Assembly: GCF_902833045.1 (NCBI RefSeq)
Contig: NZ_CADFDU010000002.1
Span: 496,001 to 560,000 of the forward strand
DNA length: 64,000 bases
Direction: 5' to 3'
Origin: Burkholderia sp. BCC0322
Lineage (GTDB): Bacteria > Pseudomonadota > Gammaproteobacteria > Burkholderiales > Burkholderiaceae
Positions 1 through 8,756 of this stretch are shown here, one piece after another (positions within the stretch are counted from its first letter, which is position 1; every line of letters begins with the position of its first letter). The position numbers and the translations under genes are program-made. A model generated the notes under the pieces. It did not search any database, was not told the DNA's origin, and worked only from the letters and a program-made list of their open reading frames with translations.

Positions 1-912
1 CTGGTCCTTGAACTTCGTGTTGGTCGGGTTCTTCACCGACATGAAGTAATTCCACGCGGCGAGGTGGCCGACGAGCGGCTTCGTGTCGATCCCGCGCAGC
101 TCTTCCTCGCCGACCGAGAACGCGACGACCGGCACGTCGGTCGCCTTGATCCCCTGGTTGCCGAGCTCCTTGTAGAACGGCACGTTCGAGTCGCCGTTGA
201 TCGTCGAGATCACGGTCGTCTTGCCGCCTTGCGAGAAGGTCTTGATGTTCGCGACGATGGTCTGGTAATCGCTGTGGCCGAACGGCGTGTAGACCTCCTG
301 AATATCGGCATCCTTCACGCCCTTCGATTTCAGGAACGCGCGCAGGATCTTGTTGGTCGTGCGCGGATACACGTAGTCCGTGCCGAGCAGGAAGAAGCGC
401 TTCGCGCCGCCGCCTTCCGCGCTCATCAGGTACTCGACGGCCGGGATCGCCTGCTGGTTGGGCGCCGCGCCCGTGTAGAACACGTTGCGCGACATTTCCT
501 CGCCTTCGTACTGCACCGGGTAGTAGAGGAGGCCGTTCAGTTCCTCGAATACCGGCAGCACCGACTTGCGCGACACCGACGTCCAGCAGCCGAACACGCA
601 TGCGACCTTGTCCTGCGTGAGCAGCTGGCGCGCCTTCTCGGCGAACAGCGGCCAGTTCGACGCGGGATCGACCACCACGGGCTCGAGCTTGCGGCCCATC
701 ACGCCGCCGCTCTTGTTGATGTCGGCGATCGTCATCAGCGCGGTGTCCTTCAGCGACGTCTCCGAGATCGCCATCGTGCCCGACAGCGAATGCAGGATGC
801 CGACCTTGATCGGGCCGGTGCCGGCATCGGCCGCGTGTACGAACGGGCTCTTGCCCGCGAGCGCGAGTGCGCCGGCCATCGAACCGAACTTCAACAGACT
901 GCGACGTTTCAT
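1..912 (-). CDS. urtA: Urea ABC transporter substrate-binding protein UrtA (3' end cut by window)
   Basis: Periplasmic binding component of the UrtABCDE urea importer; in this family it hands urea to the UrtBC permeases. About 304 codons are visible from the ATG at 912; the C-terminus lies beyond base 1. The N-terminus has a twin-arginine-like stretch (KRRSLLKFG) and a hydrophobic segment ending near residue 27. The mature part starts with an amide/urea-binding fold (IKVGILHSLSGTMAISE) and contains FGCWTSVSRKSVLPVFE and LYYPVQYEGEE, both typical of UrtA. It is the first gene of a minus-strand operon whose permease genes should lie outside the window. No gene occupies the upstream 400 bp. The identity is secure from these blocks, although the protein is incomplete here. 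Confidence 0.93.
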   Translation of the reverse strand, partial: MKRRSLLKFGSMAGALALAGKSPFVHAADAGTGPIKVGILHSLSGTMAISETSLKDTALMTIADINKSGGVMGRKLEPVVVDPASNWPLFAEKARQLLTQDKVACVFGCWTSVSRKSVLPVFEELNGLLYYPVQYEGEEMSRNVFYTGAAPNQQAIPAVEYLMSAEGGGAKRFFLLGTDYVYPRTTNKILRAFLKSKGVKDADIQEVYTPFGHSDYQTIVANIKTFSQGGKTTVISTINGDSNVPFYKELGNQGIKATDVPVVAFSVGEEELRGIDTKPLVGHLAAWNYFMSVKNPTNTKFKDQ

Positions 913-1318
913 CGGGTTCCCCTTGACGTGTTGGATATGCGTGCGCCGTGAAGGCGTCGGCCAAGGGGTAACGCAAGGCATGTGCCAGTCGTGCGGATGC
1001 ACGTCCGGCGTGCCTGCACGGGGCGGTGCGTGGCGTCGGGACGGTGCGCATGACGCGTCGTGCAGCATGCCCGGTCCGTCGCGGTGCAGGTTCACGGGCG
1101 CAAATGGTGCACGGTCGGGTTTCCCTGTTCCGGTGCCTGCACCTGCACGTCGTGCGGGAACGGCCGTGCACCATGACTTCGCGCCACGATCGACGACGCC
1201 GAAGCAAACCGGAGCGGGAAAGAGAAACGGGCGCGCCATGCGCGCCCGTTCGGCGGATCGGTGTGACCGTCGGCAGGGTGCCGGCCGGTGCGGCGGCGCG
1301 TGTGCGCCGCCGGCAGGA
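913..1318. other. Intergenic region between urtA and the rhodanese gene
   Basis: About 400 bp with no supportable gene. The half near the rhodanese gene holds a minus-strand intrinsic terminator (1227-1249). The rest should carry the minus-strand urtA promoter, but I see no convincing -35/-10 pair or NtrC-type (sigma-54) box. Short open frames here look like composition noise. Confidence 0.6.
1227..1249 (-). terminator. Intrinsic terminator of the rhodanese operon
   Basis: A perfect 9-bp inverted repeat (ACGGGCGCG / CGCGCCCGT) surrounds a 5-nt loop. Read on the minus strand it is followed by a pyrimidine run beginning TTCTCTTTC. It lies 70 bp past the stop of the rhodanese gene, as expected for the end of that transcript. 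Confidence 0.75.
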
Positions 1319-1642
1319 TCAGTAACGCGGCACGGACGGATCGACGTCGCGCGACCACGCGTCGATCCCGCCTTGCAGGTTGTACAGCTTCGTGAAGCCG
1401 CGCGATTCGAGGAACATGGCGACCTGCGCGCTGCGCATCCCGTGATGGCACACGCAGACGATTTCCGCCTCGTCGTCGAGCTCTTCGCTGCGCGCGGGAA
1501 TCTGCTGCATCGGGATCGACACGCTGCCGGCGATGTGCGCGGTCGCGATTTCCCACGGTTCGCGCACGTCGAGCACGACCGGCGCGGGGCGCGCCTTGTC
1601 GCCGAGCCATTGCGCGAGCATCGCGGCCGTCAGGATCTGCAT
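1319..1642 (-). CDS. Single-domain rhodanese-like protein
   Basis: A 107-residue stand-alone rhodanese domain, a family that transfers sulfane sulfur through a cysteine persulfide. The sequence shows the CH2-type entry LDVREPWE (about residues 24-31) and the active loop C-H-H-G-M-R-S with the candidate catalytic Cys65. The six-residue loop fits sulfurtransferases rather than Cdc25-like phosphatases. There is no signal peptide, so it should be cytoplasmic. It starts 14 bp downstream of the methyltransferase gene and probably shares its transcript. The physiological sulfur acceptor cannot be read from sequence. Confidence 0.9.
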   Translation of the reverse strand: MQILTAAMLAQWLGDKARPAPVVLDVREPWEIATAHIAGSVSIPMQQIPARSEELDDEAEIVCVCHHGMRSAQVAMFLESRGFTKLYNLQGGIDAWSRDVDPSVPRY

Positions 1643-1656
1643 GGTGGCTCCGTCGC

Positions 1657-2310
1657 TCAGAACTTGAAGCGCGACGGCTCGATCGCGTTGACGAGGTGGT
1701 CGATGTACGTTTCGAACACGTCTGCGACGCGGTACTGCTTGTCGTCGATGCGCGTGATGATCTGCGCCTTCATCACCGGACGGCCGCCGACGAATGCCGA
1801 GAGGCGGCCGCCGACCTTCAGTTGTTCGAGCATTTCCTGCGGCACGGCGGGCAGGCCGCCCGCGACGCAGATCACGTCATACGGCGCCTTGCCGGCCCAG
1901 CCGCGCGAACCGTCGCCGAGCACGACTTCCGCGTTGGTCACGCCGTCGTTGCGCAGGTTGTCTTCCGCGAACTTCGCGTTGGTCGGATCGATCTCGACGG
2001 CCGTCACGTGCTGCGCGCGGTGCGCGAACAGCGCAGCCAGGTAGCCCGAGCCGGCGCCGATGATGAGCACGTTCTCGTGCTTCTTGACCGTCAGCTCCTG
2101 CAGCACGCGCGCTTCGACGCGCGGGAACAGCATCTTGCTGCCGCCCGGCAGCGGGAGTTCGAGGTCGGCGAACGCGAGATCGCGGTATTCGGCCGGCACA
2201 TAGTTTTCACGCTTGACGATCGACAGCAGGCCCAGGACGTCGAGATCCAGCACGTCCCACGGCCGGATCTGTTGTTCGATCATGTTGAAACGCGCGTTTT
2301 CGATATTCAT
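1657..2310 (-). CDS. Protein-L-isoaspartate O-methyltransferase family protein
   Basis: A 217-residue class I SAM-dependent methyltransferase of the Pcm type. The SAM-binding motif I is VLIIGAGSGYLAALFA (residues 81-96), followed by VTAVEID at the end of the second strand. The N-terminus (FNMIEQQIRPWDV) is that of the betaproteobacterial Pcm-like branch, which lies apart from the canonical repair enzyme encoded with surE and nlpD. Repair of isoaspartyl residues is the family activity; whether this branch retains it is an inference. It forms a short operon with the rhodanese gene. Confidence 0.85.
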   Translation of the reverse strand: MNIENARFNMIEQQIRPWDVLDLDVLGLLSIVKRENYVPAEYRDLAFADLELPLPGGSKMLFPRVEARVLQELTVKKHENVLIIGAGSGYLAALFAHRAQHVTAVEIDPTNAKFAEDNLRNDGVTNAEVVLGDGSRGWAGKAPYDVICVAGGLPAVPQEMLEQLKVGGRLSAFVGGRPVMKAQIITRIDDKQYRVADVFETYIDHLVNAIEPSRFKF

Positions 2311-2414
2311 GGTGTGGTCACGCAGCCAGGTCGGCCATCAGCGGGGATAGAGAAACTTCGTGATTGTACCAAACGGGGCGGCCGGGAAGCCTTCAGGCGG
2401 CCTGCAACAGACCT

Positions 2415-2672
2415 TTACCCCTTGCTCTTCTTGATCTGCGCCTCGAACGCGAGGTCGAGCTTGCTCGCCTTGCGCGGCTTTTGGGGACCGAATTCGTCGA
2501 CGAACTTGACGAACTCGTCGAGCGGCAGCGGCTCGCAGCGCTTCTCGGAGGCGCCGCCGGAGCGGTCGACGAGATAGAACAGGCCGCCCGCCGTCGCGAC
2601 GGCCGCGAATTGCGGGTTGCCGGAGCGGGTCTTCAGGCGTTCGACCGCGTGGGTCGCTTTGGTGGTGCGCAT
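2415..2672 (-). CDS. Small uncharacterised protein, 85 aa
   Basis: I chose the ATG at 2672 because the reading from there has balanced amino-acid composition, whereas the upstream in-frame extension is arginine-rich out-of-frame noise. The product is charged, with no signal peptide or membrane segment. Visible features are a central GGLFYLVDRSGG stretch, an acidic helix (LDEFVKFVDEFG) and a basic C-terminus ending KKSKG. I do not recognise a family. Nearby genes give no functional hint. Codon use matches the genuine genes around it, which is the main reason for calling it real. Confidence 0.65.
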   Translation of the reverse strand: MRTTKATHAVERLKTRSGNPQFAAVATAGGLFYLVDRSGGASEKRCEPLPLDEFVKFVDEFGPQKPRKASKLDLAFEAQIKKSKG

Positions 2673-2752
2673 CGTGCGGATTCTGGCGGGGGCGTAAGCC
2701 CCACACTGTATCAAACCGGCCGCCCGCGTGCGGCCGGCCGGGGCCGTCCAAT

Positions 2753-4144
2753 TCAGACCGTGCGCGAATAGCGCTGCTGCTGCGCCTGGCCGAGATACGC
2801 GTCGAATGTCATCGCGATGTTGCGCACGACCATCCGGCCGGCCGGATGGATCGTCAGGCGGTCGGCCGCGATCGTCAGCAGCCCGTCGCGCTCGAACGGG
2901 CGCAGTGCGTCGAGTTCGCGCGCGAAATGATCGGCGAAGCGGATGCCGTGCGCGGCCTCGACGTGCGAGAACGGCAGGTCGAGGTTGCACATCAGTTGCG
3001 TGATCACGTCGCGGCGCAGCCGGTCGTCGGGCGTGAGCCGTACGCCGCGCGCGATCGGCAGCCGGCCCGCGTCGAGCGCGGCGCCGTACGCGGGCAGGTC
3101 TTTCGCGTTCTGCGCGTAGACGTCGCCGACCTTGCCGATCGACGACACGCCGAACCCGACGAGGTCGGTATCCGCACGCGTGCTGTAGCCCTGGAAATTG
3201 CGCTGCAGCGTGCCGTTGCGCTGCGCGCGCACGAGCTCGTCGGACGGCCGCGCGAAGTGGTCCATCCCGATGTACACGTAGCCGGCCGACGTCAGCATGT
3301 CGATCGCGAGGCCGAGCAGCGCGATGCGCGTCTCCGGCGGTGGCAGTGTCGCGTCGTCGATCTGACGCTGCATCTTGAACAGGTGCGGCATGTGCGCGTA
3401 GCCGAACACCGACAGGCGGTCGGGCGCGAGTTCGATGATCGTTTCCAGCGTGCGTGCGAACACGGAGACGGTCTGGTGCGGTAGCCCGTAGATCAGGTCG
3501 ACGCTCACCGAATGAAAGCCCGTCGTGCGCGCGGTGGAGAGCAGGTCGGCCGTGATCGCGAGCGGCTGGATGCGGTTGATCGCCTGCTGCACGACCGGAT
3601 CGAAATCCTGCACGCCGAGGCTCAGCCGGTTGAAGCCGATGTTGCGCAGGTGGACGAGCGTCGCGGGCGTGACCGTGCGCGGGTCGATCTCGATCGAGAA
3701 TTCGGCGTCGGCGTCCGGCGCGAGCGCGAAGTGCTCACGGGTGGCCGCCATCAGCTCTGCCGTTTCGTCGTCCGACAGGAAGGTCGGCGTGCCGCCGCCC
3801 CAGTGCAGCTGCGTGACCGGGCGCGCGGGATCGAACAGCGCGGCCTGCAGCGCCATCTCGCGCTTGAGCTGGTCGAGATACGGGCGCGCGCGGCGGCGGT
3901 TGTTGGTCGCGATCCTGTTGCAGCCGCAGTAGAAGCACGCGGTGTTGCAGAACGGGATGTGGAAGTACAGCGACAGTTCGCTCGACGACGCGCCGGGGTC
4001 GCTGGCCGCGCGGACATAGTCGGCCGGGTCGAAATCGTCGCGGAACTGCAGCGCGGTGGGGTACGACGTATAGCGCGGCCCGTTCGCGCCGTACTTCGCG
4101 AGCAAATCGGGACGGAACATTGTGTCGGCAGAACCGGAATGCAT
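2753..4144 (-). CDS. hemN: Oxygen-independent coproporphyrinogen III oxidase
   Basis: Radical SAM enzyme that oxidatively decarboxylates coproporphyrinogen III to protoporphyrinogen IX without oxygen, a late heme step in the cytoplasm. The 463-residue protein carries the cluster motif C66-x3-C70-x2-C73 followed by G-C75, within YFHIPFC, the exact HemN arrangement; HWGGGTPTF and the SIEIDPR segment follow. Length agrees with the family (about 457). The open frame extends another 380 codons upstream, but that part is antisense to the neighbouring genes, so I set the start at 4144. It is divergent from the cysteine-cluster gene. I see no FNR/Anr box in the 160-bp gap. Confidence 0.95.
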   Translation of the reverse strand: MHSGSADTMFRPDLLAKYGANGPRYTSYPTALQFRDDFDPADYVRAASDPGASSSELSLYFHIPFCNTACFYCGCNRIATNNRRRARPYLDQLKREMALQAALFDPARPVTQLHWGGGTPTFLSDDETAELMAATREHFALAPDADAEFSIEIDPRTVTPATLVHLRNIGFNRLSLGVQDFDPVVQQAINRIQPLAITADLLSTARTTGFHSVSVDLIYGLPHQTVSVFARTLETIIELAPDRLSVFGYAHMPHLFKMQRQIDDATLPPPETRIALLGLAIDMLTSAGYVYIGMDHFARPSDELVRAQRNGTLQRNFQGYSTRADTDLVGFGVSSIGKVGDVYAQNAKDLPAYGAALDAGRLPIARGVRLTPDDRLRRDVITQLMCNLDLPFSHVEAAHGIRFADHFARELDALRPFERDGLLTIAADRLTIHPAGRMVVRNIAMTFDAYLGQAQQQRYSRTV

Positions 4145-4304
4145 GATGGTCTCGCGCTTTTTAGATGCTTTCGAGTATATAAACGCGCGATTGGACCGCA
4201 TTGTGTAATAACGTCGCAGCCGGCGATGGCACAATGCGGGGTGGGGCTGCCGGCACCGCGTCCGGTTGCCGCACCGTTTTTTGTTGTTCGTCCGAGAGAG
4301 CCGA

Positions 4305-4634
4305 GTGTCCGTCGAAATGCCTGTCCGCCCGGCGCCTGCCGATGTCCCGCCGCCGCATGCGTGCCGCGAGGGCTGCGGCGCGTGCTGCATCGCGCCGTCG
4401 ATTTCCAGCCCGATACCGGGCATGCCCGACGGCAAGCCGGCCGGCGTGCGCTGCGTGCAGCTCGGCGACGACCTGCGCTGCCGGATCTTCGGCCGCCCCG
4501 AGCGGCCCGCGTGCTGTTCCGGGTTGCAGCCGGCCGCGGACATGTGCGGCGCGTCGCGCGACGACGCGCTTGCGTGGCTTACGCGTCTCGAGGCCGCGAC
4601 GCGGCCGTCGCAACCAGGAGAGTGTTCAGCATGA
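4305..4634 (+). CDS. YkgJ-type cysteine-cluster protein
   Basis: Small protein with two cysteine groups: C-R-E-G-C-G-A-C-C near the N-terminus and a later C-x(n)-ACC-x(n)-MCG set, the pattern of the YkgJ/UPF0153 family, thought to bind zinc or an iron-sulfur centre. Biochemical role unknown. I start at GTG 4305 because GAGAG sits about 7 nt upstream; ATG 4317 is the alternative. Its stop overlaps the next start by four bases (ATGA), so it is translationally coupled to the lipoprotein gene. Confidence 0.82.
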   Translation: MSVEMPVRPAPADVPPPHACREGCGACCIAPSISSPIPGMPDGKPAGVRCVQLGDDLRCRIFGRPERPACCSGLQPAADMCGASRDDALAWLTRLEAATRPSQPGECSA

Positions 4635-5212
4635 CCGCACCTTGCGCGCCCGGCCGGCGCCGTTTTCTCGCCGCAACCGTCGGCGCCATCGGCGTGACGC
4701 TCTCGCTCGCCGCGTGCGCGTCGACGTTCCCGTTCATCCCCGATCACTACACGTTCTCGCGCGGTGACGTGCAGAAAGCCGTCGCGCGCAAGTTCCCGTA
4801 CCAGAAGACGGTCGCGCAGGTCGTCGACGTGTCGCTTGCGAACCCGGCCGTCAACCTGCTGCCCGACCAGAACCGCGTGGCCGTGCAGCTCGACGCGCAT
4901 TTCGCGAGCCCATTCCTGCGCGCGCCCGTCAGCGGCAAGTTCACGGTGTCGGGCCAACTGGCTTACGACGCGCCGAGCCGCTCGGTCGTGCTGAAGTCGC
5001 CGGCCGTCGACAGCCTCGCGCTCGACGGCGACGCGCAGATGTACGCGCAACAGGTCGGCGCGGCCGCCGGCCTGCTCGCGACGCAGTTGCTGACCAACTA
5101 TCCGATCTACACGTTCAAGCCCGAACAACTGCAATTTGCCGGGGTGAACTACGAACCCGGTACAATTACGATTCTTACAAACGGCATACGCGTGGCGATC
5201 GTCGAAAAATGA
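4631..5212 (+). CDS. DUF1439-type lipoprotein
   Basis: A 193-residue predicted lipoprotein. The N-terminus has a basic segment (PGRRRF), a hydrophobic core and a lipobox L-A-A-C, so the mature chain should start at that cysteine and be membrane anchored in the periplasm. The mature domain ([15 protein letters not shown], then [14 protein letters not shown]) resembles the DUF1439/YceB lipoprotein family, whose function is unknown. It overlaps the preceding gene by four bases and precedes uppP by about 80 bp, which suggests an envelope-related context. Confidence 0.83.
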   Translation: MTAPCAPGRRRFLAATVGAIGVTLSLAACASTFPFIPDHYTFSRGDVQKAVARKFPYQKTVAQVVDVSLANPAVNLLPDQNRVAVQLDAHFASPFLRAPVSGKFTVSGQLAYDAPSRSVVLKSPAVDSLALDGDAQMYAQQVGAAAGLLATQLLTNYPIYTFKPEQLQFAGVNYEPGTITILTNGIRVAIVEK

Positions 5213-5292
5213 CGACGAACCGCGCTCGGCCGTAGGGGGTCGCGCGCGAGTGAGTGGCCCATTCATTCGACCATTTCGGAGTTGGGCCACGG

Positions 5293-6123
5293 ATGGACTG
5301 GATCCTGATCTGCAAGGCTTTGATCCTCGGCGTCGTCGAGGGGCTGACGGAATTCCTGCCGGTGTCGAGCACCGGCCACCTGATCGTCGCGGGCAGTTTC
5401 CTGAATTTCAACGATTCACACGCGAAGACGTTCGACGTCGTGATCCAGTTCGGTGCGATCCTCGCGGTCTGCTGGGAATACCGGCAACGGATCGCGTCCA
5501 TCGTGTCCGGGCTGCCGAGCCGGCCCGACGCGCGGCGCTTCACGCTGAACGTCGTGATCGCGACGATTCCCGCGATCGCGCTCGGCCTCCTGTTCGAGAA
5601 GAAGATCAAGGCTGTGCTGTTCTCGCCGGTGCCTGTCGCGTTCGCACTCGTCGTGGGCGGCGCGATCATCCTGTGGGCCGAGGCGCGGCAGCGCGAGCGC
5701 AGCGAGCCGCCGCGCGTGATGTCGGTCGATGCGCTGACGCCGCTCGATGCGCTGAAGGTCGGTATCGCGCAGTGCTTCGCGCTGGTGCCCGGCATGTCGC
5801 GGTCGGGTTCGACGATCATCGGCGGGATGCTGTTCGGCCTCGACCGGCGCGTCGCCACCGAATTCTCGTTCTTCCTTGCGATCCCGATCATCTTCGGCGC
5901 GACGCTCTATGAAACCGTCAGGGACTGGCAGGCATTCACCGTCGATTCGCTCGGCCTGTTCGCGCTTGGCCTCGTCGCGGCGTTCGTCAGCGCGTTCGTG
6001 TGCGTGCGCTGGCTGCTGCGCTATGTCGCGACGCACGATTTCACGGTGTTCGCGTGGTACCGGATCGCGTTCGGGCTGTTCGTGCTGCTGGTCGGGTATA
6101 GCGGCTGGCTGAACTGGGCGTGA
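5293..6123 (+). CDS. uppP: Undecaprenyl-diphosphatase UppP/BacA
   Basis: Integral membrane phosphatase that recycles undecaprenyl pyrophosphate to the monophosphate carrier for peptidoglycan and other glycans; associated with bacitracin resistance. The two family motifs are present: [12 protein letters not shown] near residue 17 and [10 protein letters not shown] near residue 170. Length 276 matches the family. I choose ATG 5293 (MDWILICKA) rather than the in-frame ATG at 5254, because the extra 13 residues would sit outside the conserved first helix. A bidirectional terminator follows. Confidence 0.96.
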   Translation: MDWILICKALILGVVEGLTEFLPVSSTGHLIVAGSFLNFNDSHAKTFDVVIQFGAILAVCWEYRQRIASIVSGLPSRPDARRFTLNVVIATIPAIALGLLFEKKIKAVLFSPVPVAFALVVGGAIILWAEARQRERSEPPRVMSVDALTPLDALKVGIAQCFALVPGMSRSGSTIIGGMLFGLDRRVATEFSFFLAIPIIFGATLYETVRDWQAFTVDSLGLFALGLVAAFVSAFVCVRWLLRYVATHDFTVFAWYRIAFGLFVLLVGYSGWLNWA

Positions 6124-6158
6124 CGCGGGCGCCGGTGTCCGGCGCGCTTTCATAAGCA

Positions 6159-6192
6159 AACGGCCCGATCGGCAGATGCCGGTCGGGCCGTT
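6159..6192. terminator. Bidirectional terminator between uppP and trmB
   Basis: Inverted repeat AACGGCCCGATCGGC / GCCGGTCGGGCCGTT with a 4-nt loop and one mismatch. TTTT follows on the plus strand (through TTTTGTCGTT), and the convergent trmB gene ends 45 bp further on. Confidence 0.8.
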
Positions 6193-6237
6193 TTGTCGTT
6201 GGGGGCGGTGCGACGTGTGCCGCCTCGGCGGAAGGGC

Positions 6238-7005
6238 TCAGCCTGCGCGCTTGCGGAACACCAGGTCCCACACGCCGTGGCCCAGCCGCAGCCCGCGCCG
6301 TTCGAACTTCGTCACCGGGCGATAGTCGGGGCGCGGCGCATAGTCGGCAGCCGTGTTTTCGAGCGTCGGTTCCGCGCCGAGCACTTCCAGCATCTGTTCC
6401 GCGTAGTTCTGCCAGTCGGTCGCGCAGTGAATGTACGCGCCGGGTTTCAGGCGCGACGCGAGATGCGCGACGAGCGGCGGCTGGATCAGCCGGCGCTTGT
6501 GGTGGCGCGCCTTGTGCCACGGATCGGGGAAGAAGATGTGCACGCCGTCGAGGCTTTCCGGCGCGAGCATGTGCTCGAGCACCTCGACCGCGTCGTGCTG
6601 GATGATGCGGATGTTCGGCAGGTCCTGCTCGCCGATCAGCTTCAGCAGCGCGCCGACGCCCGGCTCATGCACTTCGACGCCGAGGAAGTCGTCGCCGGGG
6701 CGGTTCGCGGCGATTTCCGCGGTCGATGCGCCCATCCCGAAGCCGATCTCGAGGATGCGCGGCGCGCTGCGGCCGAACACCGCATCCCAGTCGGGCATCT
6801 CCGGCGCATACGGGACGACGAAGCGCGGGCCGAGTTCGTCGAGCGCGCGGCGCTGGCCGGTCGACACGCGGCCGGCGCGCGTGACGAAGCTGCGGATGCG
6901 GCGGTGGTGAAGCGGATTGACTTCGTCGGCGCCGTCGGTGGCTTCGTCGGGAATGGCGTCGTCGTGCGGCGGCAGGCCGGCTTCGTTCGGATCGTCGTGC
7001 ATCAT
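6238..7005 (-). CDS. trmB: tRNA (guanine-46-N7)-methyltransferase
   Basis: SAM-dependent enzyme that forms m7G46 in tRNA variable loops. The 255-residue product shows the SAM site [15 protein letters not shown], then [14 protein letters not shown], the catalytic/tRNA motif [15 protein letters not shown] and [12 protein letters not shown], all diagnostic of TrmB. The first 40 residues are an acidic, probably disordered extension. ATG codons at 7005 and 7002 are adjacent and I start at the first; the longer open frame runs into tRNA-Gly and is unlikely. The gene lies just downstream of tRNA-Gly on the same strand but is separated from it by a terminator. Confidence 0.95.
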   Translation of the reverse strand: MMHDDPNEAGLPPHDDAIPDEATDGADEVNPLHHRRIRSFVTRAGRVSTGQRRALDELGPRFVVPYAPEMPDWDAVFGRSAPRILEIGFGMGASTAEIAANRPGDDFLGVEVHEPGVGALLKLIGEQDLPNIRIIQHDAVEVLEHMLAPESLDGVHIFFPDPWHKARHHKRRLIQPPLVAHLASRLKPGAYIHCATDWQNYAEQMLEVLGAEPTLENTAADYAPRPDYRPVTKFERRGLRLGHGVWDLVFRKRAG

Positions 7006-7083
7006 CGGTACAGAGAAAGGCTTTGTTGCGGGCGAAGGCCCGTTGTGCGCAGCAGTGCGCCGGGGAACCGGCACATGGTACAA

Positions 7084-7111
7084 AAAAGCCGCCTTCGACG
7101 AGGCGGCTTTT
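7084..7111 (-). terminator. Terminator downstream of tRNA-Gly
   Basis: Ten-bp perfect stem AAAAGCCGCC / GGCGGCTTTT with an 8-nt loop; on the minus strand it runs into six T residues. It lies 27 bp beyond the tRNA 3' end and would separate tRNA-Gly from trmB. Confidence 0.85.
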
Positions 7112-7137
7112 GCGCAGGCTGCGATGCAGCCGGAAAG

Positions 7138-7212
7138 TGGAGCGGGCGATGGGAATCGAACCCACGTCATCAGCTTGGGAAGCTGAGGTAATGGCCATTA
7201 TACGACGCCCGC
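7138..7212 (-). tRNA. tRNA-Gly (anticodon CCC)
   Basis: Reads on the minus strand as a full cloverleaf. Acceptor arms are GCGGGCG (7212-7206) and CGCCCGC (7148-7142), with discriminator T and an encoded CCA (7140-7138). The anticodon stem TCAGC/GCTGA frames loop TTCCCAA, giving anticodon CCC. The T arm contains GGTTCGATTCC. 75 nt including CCA. Its 5' flank borders the atypical patch holding the broken immunity gene. Confidence 0.95.
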
Positions 7213-7543
7213 AGAACGGGTGATTCTACAGGGTTTGACGTGGGGATGGCAAGCGGGTGGTTTGGGGCGGTGGCAGCGAAACTGGCATGGCTCGATGCTG
7301 GAGCGGTGGCGTCGCGGGCCGTGTCGGGCGAGCCCCTCACTATTCGCGGGATCACCCATCCAGGCTGAACGCACATCCCTTTGGCGCGCTGTAGCATCGG
7401 GGCCGAATTTCAACGGCCCAACGGATGGGTCGAATACGATCGGCGAGACCGTCGTCGGCGCCGTCGCGGGGGCGTTCTCGCAAAGGCTATGCGCGGCGAA
7501 CTCTCGCCGATGTCGGAAAACAATCGACGGAAGAGCAGAACCC
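7213..7543. other. Gene-poor flank between tRNA-Gly and the broken immunity gene
   Basis: About 330 bp with no recognised gene. A 40-codon plus-strand frame (ATG at 7246, stop at 7366-7368, ending ITHPG) is open but has no visible ribosome binding site. It could be a relic of a gene that once preceded the immunity gene, or chance. The tRNA-Gly promoter must lie close to 7213, but I see no strong boxes. Confidence 0.45.
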
Positions 7544-8447
7544 ATGATGCTGAATACTCTGACCATGACGCCCGAGCAGGAACTGGATGCGCGCGCCAAA
7601 GCGTTTTACCTGCTCAAGAAATGGACGAGCGTGACGTTCCTGGATCATGCAGTGAGTCTGTTCAGGGATTTCCTTCACGCGTACGCCAGGCAGTTGGACA
7701 CGCCGAGCCCGAATCAGGCGGAATTGGCGGCAGCGTATGCCAGCGATTTCCTGAATGCGCTGGTGAGGATGGAGCAAGGCATTGAGACCTTGCGACAAGG
7801 TGCCGACAAGCGATCGGCTTACGGTGCGCTCATAACGGGTAGCGAGAAGGGGGCGAACTGTTGTTCGGGCGGAGCGTGCACGAGGTCGGTCGAACATATG
7901 ACCCGTTTTTCCACGCGCTTGGCGTGAGGGATACGAGATTGTCGGATTTCGAATATGCAACGGGGTATGCGGAAGGGGCGTGGATTGAAGAGTTGAGCTG
8001 TCAGGTGCTCAAGTGCACGGTCGGGCTCGATTTTTCCGAATACCTTACCTATGGCAAGCGTGCCGACGGCGGCACGCGGGTGTTCAAGCGCTGGACCTAT
8101 GAATCCATGTTCGAAGATGCGCCCCTTCCGGCTTGGCGGTATTGGCCACCCGGTCGTACCTATCCCGCATCGCTTCCCCCTGTCCGCCCAGGAACGAATC
8201 CGGCAGCGGCGAGATTGATAGCGATCAGGCGATTCCAGTCGAGGGTATCTGGGAGCCTTGGTTTCCGGCCGGCAAGGTGGGCTGTCCGAGTTACTTCCTC
8301 AAGGGCAGTGTTGCCCACAAGTACCTTTTGGAAGGGACCAACGACGAACAGGTGGTGCGCTGGCGGCTGCTTTGGGAGGACACGCGTTACCGGGATGGCA
8401 GCATTCCGGCGGAGGAGGGAACTTACTTCCCCAAGCCTGTCGCGTAA
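7544..8447 (+). pseudogene. Imm71/Imm72-like immunity protein, broken by two frameshifts
   Basis: Three consecutive reading frames join into one protein. The first starts at ATG 7544 (MMLNTLTMTPEQE) and runs to about 7850; the second runs from about 7852 (ELLFGRSVHEVG, then FEYATGYAEGAWIEEL) to about 8176; the third ends at 8447 (GIWEPWFPAGKVGCP, then HKYLLEGTNDEQVVRWRLLWED). Each break sits in a five-base homopolymer, GGGGG at 7849-7853 and CCCCC at 8176-8180. Adding one base to each restores about 301 codons. Family resemblance (Imm71/Imm72, cognate to type VI or polymorphic toxins) is from recognisable C-terminal blocks and is not certain. No toxin gene is adjacent. Base composition is lower in GC than neighbours, suggesting transfer. 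Confidence 0.65.
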
Positions 8448-8756
8448 CCGAGGCTACGGATCCTGCCCGGAGCGCCTTGTCCGCGCACCGGTTGCTGGCA
8501 TAGCCCGGCTGTGAAAGATCCGGTTTATGTCGAGGCCGGAGCGTCCGTGCCGGGGCCGCCCCGCGCAGCGTGGGGGAGGTTCATTTGGCATGATGGCGAT
8601 CCTCAACCGGACAATCGAATCGGCTGCCGAGGCGGAGTGCCCGCAAGCAAGCCCGTGTCGAAAATAGACGGGTCGGTGTCGGAAGCATGCAAGTCGCGAC
8701 AACGCTTTCGAACTAACGTGACAGGCCTCTCATACGATCGTCAGTCTGGAGCCGAC
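8448..8756. other. Non-coding spacer before the cupin gene
   Basis: About 310 bp without a supportable gene. An in-frame upstream extension of the cupin frame exists but shows no conserved composition. No terminator hairpin or clear promoter boxes stand out. Confidence 0.5.

Noticed and set aside
4145-4304. FNR/Anr box for anaerobic control of hemN
   Set aside because: No TTGAT-n4-ATCAA-like sequence occurs in the intergenic gap.
4145-5290. Long N-terminal extension of the hemN frame to 845 codons
   Set aside because: It is antisense to two well-supported genes (cysteine-cluster protein and DUF1439 lipoprotein) and arginine-rich like high-GC shadow frames.
7213-8756. tRNA 3'-end duplication marking an integrated element
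   Set aside because: I scanned the downstream region for a repeat of the tRNA-Gly 3' end and found none; no integrase gene is present.
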